64,000 bases of DNA. Origin: an uncultured Treponema sp. (GTDB taxonomy: Bacteria; Spirochaetota; Spirochaetia; Treponematales; Treponemataceae). The notes under the pieces were generated by a model. That model was not told the origin of the DNA, searched no databases, and saw nothing but the letters and a program-made list of their open reading frames with translations. Positions 1-9,230 of this stretch are shown in pieces (the first letter of the stretch is position 1; each line of letters opens with the position of its first letter). The stretch lies in the NCBI GenBank assembly GCA_947165895.1, contig CAMVCB010000006.1, positions 1 through 64,000 on the forward strand, read 5' to 3'. The position numbers were made by a program, and so were the translations under genes.

Positions 1-85
1 TACCCGTTCCCATACCGAACACGGAAGTCAAGCTCTCTTACGCCGATGATACTGCACTTTTGCGGGAAAGTAGGTAGCTGCCGGC
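1..85 (+). rRNA. rrf: 5S ribosomal RNA, 3' part (5' end outside window)
   Basis: The first 85 bases carry the conserved 5S core with CCCATACCGAACACGGAAGT, the ACGCCGATG segment, and the closing GGAAAGTAGGTAGCTGCC before a T-rich tail. About 30 bases of the 5' end lie outside the window. The rest of an rRNA operon is presumably upstream. The 3' boundary is estimated from the CCGGC that would close helix I. Confidence 0.9.
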
Positions 86-176
86 TTTATTTTATTTAAC
101 ATATCTATTTGTCAAAGAAATCTGAAACATTTTAAGAGAAACCCGCAAAAGTGCAGTGCAGGGGGCAGAGAGCGTC

Positions 177-256
177 GCAAATGCGTTGCATTTGCTTAAG
201 CGAGCGTCAAGTGCGCAAAGCGCACTTGATTAAGCAGACGCGGAGCGTCTGCGACG
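177..256. repeat. Modular palindrome repeat, three hairpins
   Basis: Three perfect stem-loops follow one another: GCAAATGC-GTT-GCATTTGC (177-195), TCAAGTGCGC-AAA-GCGCACTTGA (207-229) and GCAGACGC-GGA-GCGTCTGC (234-252). TTAAG lies between modules and GACGG follows. Stem sequences differ while self-complementarity is kept, as in the copies at 449-484 and 27520-27631. Confidence 0.75.
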
Positions 257-448
257 GAAAGTAGATAGCTGCCCGCTGGTAGAAATCCCTGTCACTTTGG
301 TAGCTCGTCTTTGATAATTATCCACCTTAAGCTCATTACAAACTTCAACACGGACTCCTTTCAAATTTAAAGCCGTAGGCAAATTTGCACTTGCATCAGT
401 AACTTTCCCCATTCACTTTTCCCGTCCCCTGCCTCCGAGCGTGGAGGG

Positions 449-484
449 CCGCGAAGCGGGTGCGTCAGCACCGACCGTAGGGGA
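449..484. repeat. Modular double-hairpin repeat with GACCGTAGGG tail
   Basis: CCGC-GAA-GCGG is followed directly by GGTGC-GTCA-GCACC and then GACCGTAGGGGA. The GAA triloop and GTCA tetraloop are the same as in the copy after queA (27520-27566). The GACCGTAGGG tail is shared with the copy after rpsO (40389-40411). Confidence 0.65.
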
Positions 485-533
485 GCCCGGAATGCGAGTG
501 GGTAGACTGCACCTGGCCTGTAATAATCATGAA

Positions 534-1436
534 TTACCCGTGCGGATGGGCTTTTTTGTAGGTTTCAATCAGTTTTTCTGTAGTTACATGGGTATAGCGC
601 TGGGTTGTTGAAATGCTTGCATGACCCAAAAGCTCCTGAACGACGCGTACATCGCAGCCGTTTGAAAGAAGCTGGGTCGCAAAGGTGTGACGGAAGGCAT
701 GGGGATTCATGTGGCGGCCGGTTCCTTCGATTCCGGTGTAGCGGGAAAGAATGTATCTGATGCCGCCTGTGGTTAGTGCGCTTGCGTTTTGATTTATAAA
801 AACCTGGGGTACGTCTTTCCCTGATTTTTTATGTGCAGTTAGAATAGTTTTTCTGTCTTTAAGATATTCAAGAAAGGCCTTCTGGGCTTCTTTCCCAAAA
901 TAAACGATTCTGTCTTTTCCTCCCTTACCGTGAACCAGAGCGGAACCAGTTCCTCCCTGAAAATCAGAAATTTTAAGGGCAGCAAGCTCGCTTACACGGC
1001 AGCCGGATGAATATAGCATTTCAAAAAGTGCCTTATCCCGGGATTCCCACAAAAGTTCTTTTTTATGGGGAAGCTCGCAGAGAGTATCTATTTCGCCTTC
1101 TGTCATAAAGCGGGGCATAACCTTGGCTCGTTTTACAGTTTTTAGTGACAGGGCCGGATTTTTTTCTATGTAGCTGAATTTGAGGCAGTAGGAAAATAAA
1201 GTCCTGATTGAAGAAATAAATCTGTTTATGCTGGCGTTTTTACGTTTTAATTTTGAAAGTTCTCCGATGCAGATATTGAGGTCTTCACGGGTGACGTCAT
1301 CAAGAGTGCGGTCTTTTCCCAGAAAGTCCAGCAGAAGTCTGTAATCATTTTTATAGCCTTCAACTGTATTGGGGCTTAGCCCCTTTACGGTATCGATATA
1401 TTCTATAAATTCATCAATTGCATCAGAAAGTTTCAT
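534..1436 (-). CDS. xerC: Tyrosine recombinase XerC/CodV type
   Basis: A 300-residue site-specific tyrosine recombinase, expected to resolve chromosome dimers at dif during division. The N-terminal SAM-like core-binding domain covers about residues 1-90 and the catalytic domain about 105-295. The full catalytic set is visible: R147 (SSGCRVSELAAL), K171, H246 and R249 (PHAFRH), H272 (LLGHAS) and Y281 (RYTHV). The length is normal for XerC/XerD. It lies close to hslVU and the flagellar run, as codV does in Bacillus, so XerC/CodV is preferred over XerD. Here it is inverted relative to hslV. No Shine-Dalgarno is seen; a GATAAT -10 box ends 7 bases before the ATG. Confidence 0.88.
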   Translation of the reverse strand: MKLSDAIDEFIEYIDTVKGLSPNTVEGYKNDYRLLLDFLGKDRTLDDVTREDLNICIGELSKLKRKNASINRFISSIRTLFSYCLKFSYIEKNPALSLKTVKRAKVMPRFMTEGEIDTLCELPHKKELLWESRDKALFEMLYSSGCRVSELAALKISDFQGGTGSALVHGKGGKDRIVYFGKEAQKAFLEYLKDRKTILTAHKKSGKDVPQVFINQNASALTTGGIRYILSRYTGIEGTGRHMNPHAFRHTFATQLLSNGCDVRVVQELLGHASISTTQRYTHVTTEKLIETYKKAHPHG

Positions 1437-1443
1437 ATTCTAT

Positions 1444-1449
1444 ATTATC
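1444..1449 (-). promoter_or_regulatory. Candidate -10 box of leaderless xerC
   Basis: On the minus strand GATAAT ends 7 bases before the xerC ATG, so transcription would start at or next to the start codon. There is one mismatch to TATAAT, and the best -35-like match (TTGCAA) is 20 bases away, so this is one of the weaker members of the leaderless set. Confidence 0.4.
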
Positions 1450-1496
1450 GGCAGACAAGGCAGCTGATTTTGCAAGAATTTTACTGCCAGTGACAT

Positions 1497-4310
1497 TTAT
1501 TTTGTCTTCATCGTAAATACGCCGTCCCAGACTGCAGGCAGTCCCTGAGTCAGATAGGCATTACATCTTTGGATCATTTTCTTTTCCATAGATATAAAAG
1601 CGGGATCCTGGGCATCACTTGTATGGAAGCAGTTATAGGCCTTTTCAAAATATTCAATTGCCTTTTTCAAGTCATCAGGATTTTTTTCTTCATGTGGATT
1701 TTCACGGCCTTTAAGATACCATTCCATTCCCTGATTAAAGATTTCTGTCGCTTCAATTTCTGCGCTGCTCAATTCTGATCGCAGGCCAATAATGCTGTAA
1801 ATCTGCACAGGCTTTTCAACATTGATAACCTTTACGCAGTCCAGCTGACGGGCAAGAAGTTTTCCTTTATAATTTCCGGAATCTGCGTCCTTCCATGTAC
1901 TTTCACTGGCCATAATCCAGCTGTCGTACTCCTTGTTTGTCCCTTCCAGGCGGCTTGCCAGGTTTACGTTATTTCCCATAACTGTATAGTTCAGTTTTTT
2001 TTCGGTTCCCATGTTTCCTACAACCATATCACCGGTGTTAAGACCAACCCGGGACTTTAAGAGAAATGGAGTTTTTGTAAGCGGGTGCTCCGGGAGTTTA
2101 TATGCCTGCTCCTTATTAAAGCGGTCTTCAAGCTGCTTCATCCGGATTGCGGCAAGACAGGCATCGTAGGCGTTGTTTGGACTTTCTACAGGGGCGCCGA
2201 AAAATGAAACGATTTCATCACCGACATATTTATCGATTGTGCCCCCTGCATTCATAATTGCATTACTCAAAAGACCCAGATAATCATTGAGGATTGCAAC
2301 AAGCCGGCTGGCACCCTTTACTTCGCCTTCAATCCTGTTGATACATTCCGTGAAGCCGGAAAATTTTCTTACGTCAGAGAAAAGGGCAGTAAGGCGGCGG
2401 GAATCTCCTCCCAGCCTCAGCATATCCGGATTTTTTACAATCTGATTTACGATTTCCGGTGCAAGGTAAGCATCAAAACCGCGGCGAAGAATATTACGGT
2501 CTTTTTCAAGAAGAAGGAAATTATAGGCTGTGTTTCCTATATAGCATAAAATTACAAATGTTACAGGCATTGCAAAAGGAATAAAAATCTTAAAGCCAAT
2601 CATCAGAAGGGAAAGTAAAATAATCAGGCCAAAAACATAGATAAGTCCAAAGCAGATTTTTTTTGCCAGTCCCAGGTTGCGGCATAAAATTACGATTAAT
2701 AGAACCATAAAAAGAGCAAAGGCGGCTCCCAGCCAGACGCTTACAGGCCTTATGAAATCCTTCTGCAAAATTGTATTTGCTACGTTTGCATGAACACCAA
2801 GGTTTGCATACATCCTGTCAAAAGGGGTAATTCCAAAATCGGTGCTGGCATTTGCGGTAAAGCCCACAAGGCAGATAGAACCGTGATATTTCTGCCTCAT
2901 GTCAAGTTCGTATTCATCATAGGTCTGAACAAGAGAACTTGTGCCTGTTGTAAGCTCTGTAAGTTCTGCAATCTGGTCGCCATACAGCTGACTAAGCTTA
3001 TTATTTTCACTAATTTCGCTGAGCCCTGCGTAAGCGGAAGATGAAAGAAAGAGATGGAGCTTGTCAAAAAATTCCCTGCGAAGCTCGTAATACTGATTTA
3101 AAAGACTTTCATTCATTCCTCCGCCGCTTGCATTTCCGTCAATATCAAATCCATTGCAGCTTTTGAGCAGGGCATCCTTAATTGCAAGAATATCTGAATA
3201 GGATGAAATCAGCTGGCGGCAGGTCTGATTAATATAGGTCGGAAGATAATCCAGCGAGGCAAAAATAGTCAGATTTTCAAAAATATAGGATTCAATGGTA
3301 TCAAGCTGATGAAGAAAGGCCAGGGATTCATGGCGGTTTTCCTTTACGTTTCCAAGATTACCGCCAAAACTGTCCAGATAGGTTGAATGAAGCCAGTTGA
3401 TAAGCATACAGCCGTTATCATCAAGGGGAATTGAAACTTTTTCGCGTTTTTCTGAGCCTGGAAATTTTGCGTTCTCAAGCACCAGCTTTGAAGGGTAACG
3501 CCTGATTTTTTTTACATCAAGCAGGTCAAGAAGGGGTGCAAAAGAAAGCTGTCCCATAAAAGTTCCGTCACATTCTTCCAGAAGCTGAATTCTTCGTCTT
3601 GTTCCGTCAAGGTCAACAAAACAGTTTGTAAAGGAGGCTCCCTTTGCGGCATTGATAAGAGGACTTATTGCAGGCGTAATAAACTGGGCATTTTCATTAT
3701 TTATAAATCCTGCTGCCTCTGCTTCCATTTTTTTGATTGCAAGGTTTCCTTTTTTTATAAAATTAAAAGGATCTTCTATTATATTGAGTCCAAAACGCTT
3801 TTTTGCATAATTCTGATCTTCAGCACTTCTTTCCAGCCCCATAGACTGCATGTTCACTGTCAGCCAGCAGTTTCCAAAAAACTGAATGCAGCGGGAAAAA
3901 TAATCATCTGTATCAATAACAAGGTCGTTTACAAGGCTGTAAACATCATCGTAATAGTTGAGCTGAGAAAGAGTTTTTTGATTTAAGGCAAGATTTGAAC
4001 GGGAAAGGTATTCAATATCGAAAATAACCCTTTCGGCGCCAAGGTCCTTCATTCGTAAGAGGGCGTTTCCCATAATATCCCTTGTCCAGGGCCAGTCACC
4101 TACCTGTTCAATGGCATAATCATCAATTTCAACAAGCAGAAGAGGGCTGTCACTTTTTATTTCTCTGGTGAAAGGAAGCATAAAATCATAAATTTTATAA
4201 TCCGCTTTTCTGAAGGAACCGAGCTTCCATGCCAGCAGGCAGATAAAGGCAGAAATAAAAACAATAAAAAATTCAGTAAGCTTTCTGTTTAAAATACCCT
4301 TTTTTTTCAT
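1497..4310 (-). CDS. CHASE2-domain adenylate/guanylate cyclase
   Basis: A 937-residue membrane receptor cyclase predicted to make a cyclic nucleotide in response to an extracytoplasmic signal. An N-terminal anchor (about 10-30) precedes a long CHASE2-type sensor region (about 40-515). Three membrane helices follow (about 525-600), then a class III cyclase domain (about 635-830). The metal-binding FSDVRKF and KYVGDE motifs are present, and so is the GNNVNLASRLE segment. The last 110 residues look TPR-like. The usual substrate-selecting Asp of adenylyl cyclases in the GD(T/A)VN segment is Asn here, so ATP specificity is likely but not certain. It is divergent from the secreted-protein pair at 4362. 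A TATAAT box ends 7 bases before its ATG. Confidence 0.88.
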   Translation of the reverse strand: MKKKGILNRKLTEFFIVFISAFICLLAWKLGSFRKADYKIYDFMLPFTREIKSDSPLLLVEIDDYAIEQVGDWPWTRDIMGNALLRMKDLGAERVIFDIEYLSRSNLALNQKTLSQLNYYDDVYSLVNDLVIDTDDYFSRCIQFFGNCWLTVNMQSMGLERSAEDQNYAKKRFGLNIIEDPFNFIKKGNLAIKKMEAEAAGFINNENAQFITPAISPLINAAKGASFTNCFVDLDGTRRRIQLLEECDGTFMGQLSFAPLLDLLDVKKIRRYPSKLVLENAKFPGSEKREKVSIPLDDNGCMLINWLHSTYLDSFGGNLGNVKENRHESLAFLHQLDTIESYIFENLTIFASLDYLPTYINQTCRQLISSYSDILAIKDALLKSCNGFDIDGNASGGGMNESLLNQYYELRREFFDKLHLFLSSSAYAGLSEISENNKLSQLYGDQIAELTELTTGTSSLVQTYDEYELDMRQKYHGSICLVGFTANASTDFGITPFDRMYANLGVHANVANTILQKDFIRPVSVWLGAAFALFMVLLIVILCRNLGLAKKICFGLIYVFGLIILLSLLMIGFKIFIPFAMPVTFVILCYIGNTAYNFLLLEKDRNILRRGFDAYLAPEIVNQIVKNPDMLRLGGDSRRLTALFSDVRKFSGFTECINRIEGEVKGASRLVAILNDYLGLLSNAIMNAGGTIDKYVGDEIVSFFGAPVESPNNAYDACLAAIRMKQLEDRFNKEQAYKLPEHPLTKTPFLLKSRVGLNTGDMVVGNMGTEKKLNYTVMGNNVNLASRLEGTNKEYDSWIMASESTWKDADSGNYKGKLLARQLDCVKVINVEKPVQIYSIIGLRSELSSAEIEATEIFNQGMEWYLKGRENPHEEKNPDDLKKAIEYFEKAYNCFHTSDAQDPAFISMEKKMIQRCNAYLTQGLPAVWDGVFTMKTK

Positions 4311-4317
4311 AGCCTTA

Positions 4318-4323
4318 ATTATA
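4318..4323 (-). promoter_or_regulatory. -10 box of leaderless cyclase gene
   Basis: A perfect TATAAT on the minus strand ends 7 bases before the ATG of the CHASE2 cyclase, placing the transcription start at the start codon. The 7-base gap does contain AAGG, but too close to the ATG to be a normal ribosome-binding site. Confidence 0.6.
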
Positions 4324-4361
4324 ACCTTATGTTACACTTTTTGTATAAGGAAAATTGAAAA

Positions 4362-4817
4362 ATGAAAAAAATAATTTTATTGCTTTTGATTTCAGCTTCC
4401 CTTTTTTGCGGCTATGCCCAGTCGGCCCAAAAGCTTACGGAAGTTCTTTCTATAGAAAATGTTACTTATGGAACTGCAAGCTGGTTTCTTGCAGCTCAGA
4501 CAGGTTTAATAGATGATACAAAATCAGAAAAGGAAGCCTTTGACGCACTTTCTGAAGATGGCTGGTTTAATAAAATTGACGCAGAAGCTGATAGTAAAAT
4601 TTCTCTAAAAAATTTTGCTTATTTATGTACACGGGCTTTTAATATTAAAGGCGGTTTAATGTTCAGACTTACAGATGCTCCCCGTTATGCAGCCAGAGAG
4701 CTGAAGGCAATGAAAATAATTTCAAATGATGCGGATGTGAATGCCTCAATTACAGGCCGACAGATGATAAATATTCTGACAGGCTGTGCTTATGAAAGAG
4801 AGGAGGCTGAAAAATGA
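4362..4817 (+). CDS. Small exported protein of unknown function
   Basis: A 151-residue protein with a clear signal peptide (MKKIILLLLISASLFCGYAQS). The mature part has no domain I recognise. It is mostly helical in character, with phrases such as ISLKNFAYLCTRAF and ITGRQMINIL that are weakly reminiscent of SLH or EF-like modules. The stop overlaps the next start by four bases (ATGA), so it is translationally coupled to the beta-barrel protein at 4814. The two may act together at the outer membrane or in the periplasm. An AAGGA ribosome-binding site lies about 10 bases upstream of the ATG. Confidence 0.7.
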   Translation: MKKIILLLLISASLFCGYAQSAQKLTEVLSIENVTYGTASWFLAAQTGLIDDTKSEKEAFDALSEDGWFNKIDAEADSKISLKNFAYLCTRAFNIKGGLMFRLTDAPRYAARELKAMKIISNDADVNASITGRQMINILTGCAYEREEAEK

Positions 4818-6028
4818 TTAAAAAGACTTTCCTGATTTCATCACTTTTTTTAGCCCTTTCTTCATTTATTTATTCTTTTGATTATGGAGCAAGTATAACA
4901 AGCTATACAAAGGTAGAAACTCCTTCACTCCTTGCAGCCGAAAAGGATGAATTTAAGACTTTTGCCCTTAAGCAGGAAGAAATCCTGACAGGCTGGCTTC
5001 GTCATGATTTTAGTCCGACAATGTATTTGGCCGCAGAAGCTGATGTAAGATTCAGAACTACAAATCCGAATCTTGATAATACTGATAATCTTGTAAATGT
5101 TTTTATCCCGGATCTGAAGCTTTTCCGCTTTTTTAAGAAATTCGCTTTGTCAGCTGATGCCTCTGCAGCAGCTGACTGTATCACCTTGAATGCCGGCCGT
5201 ATTTTCTATTCTGATATTACAGGAACTGTTCTTAACCAGCCTGCAGACGGCTTTAATCTTTCTTATTCAGCAAGCCGCGTAAAAGCAAGACTTTATGCAA
5301 ATTATACAGGACTTTTGAATGCCCAGAACGTTACAATCCTTAATAAAAAAACTTCATCTTATCTGCTTGATCCAAAAAAGCCCTGGTATTTTGCGGCTCC
5401 CTACACAAATGCAGGCTGTGCAATTGAATTTCCCTATCTTTTTGCAAACCAGACTTTAAGCGCAGAATTCCTTGCAAGCTTTGGAAGCGGAGGAATTGAA
5501 GCTGCTGCAACAGGTTATAACAGATTTTGGGGAAGTCTTGGATTAAACGGCTTTCTTTTGAAAAATCTCTGCTATGTCTTTACTACAACATTTGGAAGCG
5601 AGCTTGAAGATGGAATTTCAAACCTTACAAAGCTTTCTGTTACATATCTTCCAAACTTCAAAAATATGGCAGTTTCAATTTTTGGTCATTATGCTTCCGG
5701 CCAGCAGCTGGGACTTAAGCCCTTTAAGGGATTTACAAAAGCAACAGCCGTTGCCGCTCCCGGTGAGCCTGAATATTCCGGCATAACAAAGGCCGGCGCA
5801 AGTATTTCTATCAAACCTCTCAAATCACTTTTTACAGCATTAAATACAAGCGCAATATTCAGCTGTCCTAAAGATGAATTTGAGTACAAGGGCTTTGAAG
5901 CCGGACTTACGGGAGTCTTTCAGGTTTTCAGTGATTTGAACATAAACGGAAACTTTACACAGTTTTTCGCAAAAGAAAGTAATAATTCAAAGGCAACCTT
6001 TACTCTGGCTGCCAGCCTGGCATTCTAA
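4814..6028 (+). CDS. Putative outer-membrane beta-barrel protein
   Basis: A 404-residue protein with a signal peptide (about 1-22, ending near SFIYSFDYG). The mature part is rich in aromatic and alternating polar/hydrophobic segments, and the chain ends in Phe (FTLAASLAF), the usual terminal residue of outer-membrane barrels. These features are seen directly; barrel topology is inferred. It overlaps the small exported protein upstream by four bases and precedes a FecR-domain protein by a few bases, so the three genes probably form one envelope operon. No specific family is recognised. Confidence 0.65.
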   Translation: MIKKTFLISSLFLALSSFIYSFDYGASITSYTKVETPSLLAAEKDEFKTFALKQEEILTGWLRHDFSPTMYLAAEADVRFRTTNPNLDNTDNLVNVFIPDLKLFRFFKKFALSADASAAADCITLNAGRIFYSDITGTVLNQPADGFNLSYSASRVKARLYANYTGLLNAQNVTILNKKTSSYLLDPKKPWYFAAPYTNAGCAIEFPYLFANQTLSAEFLASFGSGGIEAAATGYNRFWGSLGLNGFLLKNLCYVFTTTFGSELEDGISNLTKLSVTYLPNFKNMAVSIFGHYASGQQLGLKPFKGFTKATAVAAPGEPEYSGITKAGASISIKPLKSLFTALNTSAIFSCPKDEFEYKGFEAGLTGVFQVFSDLNINGNFTQFFAKESNNSKATFTLAASLAF

Positions 6029-6056
6029 GGCTTAATGTTTGAAGGAGAATATGATT

Positions 6057-6926
6057 ATGAAAAAACTTCTGTCTGCTTTTTTTCTTTTGTCAGTCCTTGC
6101 ACTTTCCGCATATTCACAGGATAAAATTTTTGCAAAGGTAGAAGCTGTAAGCGGAAAAGTCGAAATATACAAGGGAAGTGTCTGGTCTCCTCTTACGGAA
6201 GGAGCTTTGCTCAACAGGGGAGATATCATTTCTACAGGCTTTAATTCAGAAGCTGTAATTTTAATAAAAGATTCAAGGGTTAAGCTTGCCGCCCTTACCA
6301 GAATGACGGTTGAGCAGCTTGCTGAAAATGACGTAAAGGAAGAAACCCGCCTTTTCATTGATACAGGAAAGGTTTCTGCAAGTGTAAAGCATGCAGAAAA
6401 CAAGCGTACTGACTTTAAGGTTCGTTCTCCGGTTTCTACTGCTTCTGTCCGCGGTACAGAGTTTGATTTCTTTGCAATCGGAAAAATTGCAACTACTTTA
6501 GGTCTGGTTTCTGCCTCGGCTTCCAGTTCCCCTGTTGCGCAGGTTGCCCAGTCTGATGATGTAAGTGGGGGCGCAGGTGCGGAAGGGGAATCTTCTGTAA
6601 TGACAAATGTAGCTGATGTTGGAGATGCTTACGGAACTCCTGTTTATGAAGGACAGGAAACCGTTAAAGATAACGTAAGCGGAAACTTTATTCCGACTCA
6701 GCTTACAATGATATCTTCAACTCAGGATGTGGGAGGCTTTTCTGCAAATACAGGAAATTCAATTTCAGAAAACGGAACTGCAGCTCTTTCAGGCATGACT
6801 TCCGGCCCTGCAAGCTCAGCCTCAGCGGGCGCAGCTGACTCTTCAAATCCATCTTCTGAGCCTGCCCCGGCTCCGACCCCGGCCCCGACATCTGCTTCTT
6901 TGTCTATTACTCTCACTTTGAATTAA
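6057..6926 (+). CDS. FecR-domain exported protein
   Basis: About 289 residues with a signal peptide (MKKLLSAFFLLSVLALSAYS). A FecR-like beta domain begins near FAKVEAVSGKVEIYKG and includes LNRGDIISTGFNSEAV and the later SPVSTASVRGTEF segment. The C-terminal third is low complexity (Ser, Ala and Pro-rich, ending in a PAPAPTPAPTS stretch). FecR folds in this setting usually bind cell-surface or cell-wall components rather than sigma factors; that is family knowledge, not shown here. The ATG at 6057 is chosen because GGAG at 6044-6047 lies 9 bases upstream. Upstream in-frame starts (6039 TTG, 6051 ATG) sit on or too near that site. Confidence 0.78.
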   Translation: MKKLLSAFFLLSVLALSAYSQDKIFAKVEAVSGKVEIYKGSVWSPLTEGALLNRGDIISTGFNSEAVILIKDSRVKLAALTRMTVEQLAENDVKEETRLFIDTGKVSASVKHAENKRTDFKVRSPVSTASVRGTEFDFFAIGKIATTLGLVSASASSSPVAQVAQSDDVSGGAGAEGESSVMTNVADVGDAYGTPVYEGQETVKDNVSGNFIPTQLTMISSTQDVGGFSANTGNSISENGTAALSGMTSGPASSASAGAADSSNPSSEPAPAPTPAPTSASLSITLTLN

Positions 6927-6934
6927 TTTTTTAT

Positions 6935-6963
6935 TTGCCTGCCGGCCTGTAAATCATTATATT
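6935..6963 (+). promoter_or_regulatory. Sigma70-type promoter of leaderless hslV
   Basis: TTGCCT (6935-6940), a 17-base spacer and TATATT (6958-6963) form a good vegetative promoter. Only 7 bases separate the -10 box from the hslV ATG and no Shine-Dalgarno is present. Confidence 0.65.
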
Positions 6964-6970
6964 TAAAGCT

Positions 6971-7516
6971 ATGGGAAATAAAACAAAAATCAGAAGCACC
7001 ACCATTCTTGCAGTTCGCAGAAACGGGCAGGTTGCTATGGCGGGAGACGGACAGTGTACCCTTGGAGAAACTGTATGCAAGGGAAATTCCCGCAAGGTTC
7101 GAAAAATTTATGACGGAAAAATCCTTACAGGCTTTGCCGGAAGTGTTGCCGACGCATTTACACTTCTTGACCGCTTTGAAACTAAGGTAAAGGAATATAA
7201 CGGCGATATCATGCGCTCTGCAGTTGAGCTTGCCAAGGCCTGGCGTACAGACCGTACCCTGCAGAAGCTTGAAGCCATGCTCCTTGTTGCCGACAAAAAC
7301 AAAATCCTTTTAATCAGTGGTGACGGTAACGTTATTGAGCCTGAGCACGACGCAATCGCAATCGGTTCGGGCGGAAACTACGCCTATTCTGCGGCCCTTG
7401 CTTATCTTGATTCATCAGATTTGTCCGCAAAAGAAATTGCCGAACGTTCTCTGAAAATAGCCGGCAGCATCTGCATTTACACAAACCAGAATCTGACGGT
7501 TGAAACTCTTGAATAA
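6971..7516 (+). CDS. hslV: ATP-dependent protease peptidase subunit HslV (ClpQ)
   Basis: A 181-residue threonine peptidase of the HslUV proteasome-like complex in the cytoplasm. The sequence [12 protein letters not shown], then AGDGQ, then [16 protein letters not shown] and ICIYTNQN is typical of the family. In Escherichia coli the catalytic Thr follows the initiator Met. Here the Thr-Thr pair is at residues 10-11, so a nine-residue propeptide (MGNKTKIRS) must be removed if Thr10 is the nucleophile. No alternative start codon adjacent to the Thr is present. It is followed by hslU and is probably in the same operon, with a small GC-rich hairpin in the gap. Confidence 0.95.
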   Translation: MGNKTKIRSTTILAVRRNGQVAMAGDGQCTLGETVCKGNSRKVRKIYDGKILTGFAGSVADAFTLLDRFETKVKEYNGDIMRSAVELAKAWRTDRTLQKLEAMLLVADKNKILLISGDGNVIEPEHDAIAIGSGGNYAYSAALAYLDSSDLSAKEIAERSLKIAGSICIYTNQNLTVETLE

Positions 7517-7556
7517 CAGAAGGCCGACCGCCGGTGGTCTTACACAGGAATAGAAT

Positions 7557-9077
7557 ATGGAAATTACAAAAGAAACCGAACTTACCCCAAAACAGATTGT
7601 AGAAAAACTTGATCAGTATATTATCGGGCAGAAAAAGGCAAAAAAGGCTGTGGCTGTTGCCCTTCGTAACCGTTTTCGCCGCCTTAAGCTGCCGGCAGAA
7701 ATCCGCGATGAGGTTGCTCCAAAAAATATTTTGATGATTGGACCTACCGGTGTTGGTAAAACTGAAATTGCCCGCCGTCTTGCAAAGCTTTGCGGGGCAC
7801 CATTTCTTAAAGTTGAGGCTACAAAATATACAGAAGTAGGTTATGTTGGCCGCGATGTTGAATCTATGATCCGTGACCTTATGGCTGTTGGCTACAACGA
7901 CGTAAAGGCCGAAATGGAAGAGGCTCTGCGCGAAAAATCAGTTTCTATTGTAGAAGAAAAGCTTCTGGATTTACTTGTTCCGGGCTCTGGTGAAAAAGAT
8001 AAAAATATAAAAAAGGAAGAAAAGACTGAAGCTGTACCTCAGGGGCTGATAACTCAGTCGGGCGAAAATGCAATTACTTTTGATTTGAATAAGCTTGCAT
8101 CATCTTTGCAGGACACTCTTGATGCCGCAAATACCGCCGCCGCTGCCCAGCAGAAATCTGATGAAGAAAAGGCTGAGGAAGAGAGGGCAAAAAGTACCCG
8201 CGAAAAGTTCCGAACAATGCTTCGTGAAGGAAAGCTTGAAGACCGCGAGGTTGATATGGTGGTTCACCGTCCAATGGGCGGAATGCCTAGCATGGAAATT
8301 ATTGCGGGCGGTTCAATTGACGACCTTCAGAACAGCATGCAGGGCATCATCAATATGATGAACGGTTCCGGCCGTGGTAAAAAGCGCTCGGTTACAATCC
8401 GCGAGGCCCGCAAAATCCTTACAGAAGAAACTCTTGACAACATGGTTGACCACGACAAGGTTGCAGACGAGGCTAAGCGCCGCGTTGAACAGAGTGGAAT
8501 TATCTTTATTGATGAAATTGATAAGATTGCCGTGCACGGAGAAAGCCACGGTCAGGACGTAAGCCGCGAAGGTGTTCAGCGCGATATTCTTCCGATTGTA
8601 GAAGGAAGTAACGTAAATACAAAGCTCGGTGTTGTTGATACAACTCACATTCTCTTTATTGCGGCCGGAGCTTTCAGTGTTGCGGCCCCAAGTGATTTGA
8701 TTCCTGAGCTTCAGGGACGTTTCCCTCTGCGGGTTGAACTTGAATCCCTTCACAAGGAAGATTTCAAGAAAATCCTTATGGAGCCAAAGAACTCCCTTAT
8801 CAAGCAGTACACAGCCCTTCTGGAAACTGAAGGCGTAAAGCTTGAATTTACCGAGGATGCCCTGGACAAGATGAGCTTTATTGCCGAGGACGTAAACTCT
8901 AAGGCCGAAAATATCGGTGCCCGCCGCCTTCATACAATCATGGAAAAGGTACTTGATGAAATTTCCTTTGACGCAGACGAGCACTCAGGCGAAACAATAA
9001 CAATTGATGCAAAATACGTTGAAGAAAAACTCAACGACATTGCCTCAAGCGAAGATTTGTCGCGCTATATTTTGTAG
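7557..9077 (+). CDS. hslU: HslU unfoldase ATPase (ClpY)
   Basis: A 506-residue AAA+ ATPase that unfolds substrates and feeds them into HslV. Walker A GPTGVGKT is at residues 62-69 and Walker [11 protein letters not shown] at about 314-323. The intermediate (I) domain between them is long and charged (about 130-260), explaining the length above the usual 440-470. The C-terminus ends EDLSRYIL, matching the conserved HslU tail that inserts into HslV and activates it, so the pair should be functional. It is followed by a decamer hairpin repeat before flgB. Confidence 0.97.
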   Translation: MEITKETELTPKQIVEKLDQYIIGQKKAKKAVAVALRNRFRRLKLPAEIRDEVAPKNILMIGPTGVGKTEIARRLAKLCGAPFLKVEATKYTEVGYVGRDVESMIRDLMAVGYNDVKAEMEEALREKSVSIVEEKLLDLLVPGSGEKDKNIKKEEKTEAVPQGLITQSGENAITFDLNKLASSLQDTLDAANTAAAAQQKSDEEKAEEERAKSTREKFRTMLREGKLEDREVDMVVHRPMGGMPSMEIIAGGSIDDLQNSMQGIINMMNGSGRGKKRSVTIREARKILTEETLDNMVDHDKVADEAKRRVEQSGIIFIDEIDKIAVHGESHGQDVSREGVQRDILPIVEGSNVNTKLGVVDTTHILFIAAGAFSVAAPSDLIPELQGRFPLRVELESLHKEDFKKILMEPKNSLIKQYTALLETEGVKLEFTEDALDKMSFIAEDVNSKAENIGARRLHTIMEKVLDEISFDADEHSGETITIDAKYVEEKLNDIASSEDLSRYIL

Positions 9078-9108
9078 GCAAATTTCTCATTGAAATGAAA
9101 GAGTTTTA

Positions 9109-9213
9109 GACACGGATGAACACGGATAAACGCGGATGGGACACGGATAGATTATATAAATGGTAGTACCTTTCTATTCGTATAAATCCGTGCCTATCCG
9201 TGAAATCCGTGTC
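9109..9213. repeat. CACGGAT decamer-array hairpin (copy 1)
   Basis: The left arm has four CACGGAT/CGCGGAT units spaced about 10 bases apart. The right arm has the complementary ATCCGTG units and ends ATCCGTGTC. A spacer of about 40 bases separates them. It lies between hslU and flgB. The right arm is followed by A rather than T bases, so it is not a canonical intrinsic terminator on the plus strand. Confidence 0.85.
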
Positions 9214-9230
9214 AAAAAATTAAAAATCAC

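Larger units (their letters stand above)
86..533. other. Gene-poor scar region downstream of 5S
   Basis: About 450 bases without a convincing gene. It contains a 16-base exact inverted copy of part of the 5S gene (142-157 against 51-66), a degraded direct copy of the 5S 3' end (256-273 against 65-82), and three perfect palindromes with TTAAG linkers (177-256). There is also a GC-rich double hairpin (449-484). A 60-codon minus-strand open frame (412-230) has no recognisable domain or start signal. It looks like a recombination scar behind the rRNA operon. Confidence 0.6.

Noticed and set aside
230..412. 60-codon minus-strand open frame downstream of 5S
   Set aside because: No ribosome-binding site, no known domain, and the 3' part is translated palindrome repeat (FRRRRSASA). 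It may be a gene remnant, but this cannot be supported.
8313..8984. 223-codon minus-strand open frame
   Set aside because: It lies opposite the most conserved part of hslU (Walker B to C-domain) and has no ribosome-binding site; a shadow frame.
9109..9213. CACGGAT arrays as a CRISPR
   Set aside because: Units are about 10 bases apart with no unique spacers, and the second half is the reverse complement of the first. This is a hairpin, not a CRISPR.
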